A stretch of 64,000 nucleotides of DNA from Variovorax gracilis. Lineage in GTDB: Bacteria; Pseudomonadota; Gammaproteobacteria; Burkholderiales; Burkholderiaceae_C. The translations under genes and the position numbers were made by a program. The stretch lies in the NCBI RefSeq assembly GCF_030317115.1, contig NZ_JASZYF010000007.1, positions 248,001 to 312,000 of the forward strand, given 5' to 3'. The notes below the pieces were generated by a model, which did no database searches, was not told where the DNA came from, and saw nothing but the letters and a program-made list of their open reading frames with translations. Positions 63,643-64,000 of this stretch are shown here, piece by piece (positions within the stretch are counted from its first letter, which is position 1; every line of letters begins with the position of its first letter).

Positions 63643-63936
63643 TCAGGGAAGCGCTCCAAGGATCTCCTCCATCTCGGATTCGCCAAACCCGCGCAGTGTC
63701 GTCGTGCGGAGATTTCCCTGAAGCGCCAACGCCAGCGCAGCTCTCGTCAGCGTCTCATCATCAGGAGCCTCTACGGTCAACACCACATCGTATTGGCCAA
63801 GAGTAAAGATCCACTCGCGAGCGTTCACCCCCATCCGGGCGAACGCTTCGCGCGCAGCCCGAGACCTTTTGACGGTGTCTTTGACCTCGCGCGCCCCTTT
63901 GTCGGTCCAGTTGCCCAGCAACACATACTTGCCCAT
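63643..63936 (-). CDS. GYD-domain protein
   Basis: 97 residues from the ATG 7 bases after AAGGAG. Begins MGKYVLLGNWTDKGAREVKD, carries GQYDVVLTVEAPDDETL and ends near GFGESEMEEILGAL. This is the compact ferredoxin-like GYD family (about 95 residues), common in bacteria and without a known reaction. Located upstream of catB in the same direction, separated by 278 bases containing the catB operator, so probably independent of it. Confidence 0.88.
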   Translation of the reverse strand: MGKYVLLGNWTDKGAREVKDTVKRSRAAREAFARMGVNAREWIFTLGQYDVVLTVEAPDDETLTRAALALALQGNLRTTTLRGFGESEMEEILGALP

Positions 63937-64000
63937 ATCCATGCTCCTTTTGATCATTCACACACGACAATTTGCACGAACCCGCGTTTAGGGCGATGCC

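Overview
The window is GC-rich DNA of a betaproteobacterium, most likely order Burkholderiales (Comamonadaceae or Alcaligenaceae type). The reasons are three Bug/TctC-type solute-binding proteins, many CaiB/BaiF CoA-transferases, LysR/GntR/MarR-controlled aromatic and organic-acid catabolism, and dense mosaic DNA between gene clusters. It reads as a catabolic accessory region assembled from several blocks.

Layout. (1) 0.6-3.5 kb: a thiamine-diphosphate enzyme of the acetolactate synthase/benzoylformate decarboxylase superfamily, followed by a class 3 aldehyde dehydrogenase broken by four single-base indels; a perfect 56-bp direct repeat lies on each side. (2) 4.3-14 kb: an island-like stretch with a leaderless papain-fold protease fused to a propeller-like domain, membrane proteins, a Tc-toxin (SpvB) remnant, a short tyrosine recombinase, a duplicated small gene and an 1171-residue SIR2-domain protein that resembles anti-phage defence sirtuins. 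(3) 14.3-16.3 kb: a ferritin-like protein and an AraC regulator. (4) 16.8-22.4 kb: MarR regulator with a palindromic operator, then CoA-transferase, CitE-like lyase, RraA-like aldolase, 2-hydroxyacid dehydrogenase and a Bug protein. (5) 22.6-25.6 kb: the 3' part of a group II intron joined to fragments of ABC substrate-binding genes, then non-coding DNA. (6) 25.6-39.8 kb: a GntR-controlled cluster (amidohydrolase, AldA-like dehydrogenase, two paralogous Bug proteins, a double-length CoA-transferase, thiolase plus DUF35, two atypical SDRs, an MmgE/PrpD protein, a 2-hydroxyacid dehydrogenase). Three copies of one AT-rich near-palindrome mark its promoters. (7) 39.9-42 kb: Gfo/Idh/MocA oxidoreductase and a divergent LysR. 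(8) 42.6-56 kb: a mandelonitrile/mandelate block with nitrilase, AraC regulator, IS66 relic, a 51-residue small ORF, an AAHS transporter, mdlC, benzaldehyde dehydrogenase, mdlB, a class II aldolase-like protein, LysR and a Tat-lipoprotein amidase. (9) 56.6-63.9 kb: a catechol ortho-cleavage block (catB, catA, catD, catC, GYD protein) with two overlapping dynamin-like GTPase genes on the same strand right behind catC.

How it fits together. Nitrilase or amidase would release mandelate from mandelonitrile or mandelamide. MdlB oxidises it to benzoylformate, MdlC decarboxylates that to benzaldehyde, and the aldehyde dehydrogenase gives benzoate. CatA, CatB, CatC and CatD carry catechol to 3-oxoadipate. 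The benzoate-to-catechol step (benABCD or equivalent) is not in the window. Three copies of a LysR-type box in front of the transporter/mdl operon, the aldolase gene and lysR/amidase tie block 8 into one regulon. A perfect ATAC-N7-GTAT site in front of catB points to a CatR/BenM-type regulator encoded elsewhere.

Leads for something not well described are the dynamin pair attached to the cat genes, the large SIR2 protein, the GntR-bounded CoA-ester pathway of unknown substrate, and the translationally coupled 51-residue ORF before the mandelate transporter.
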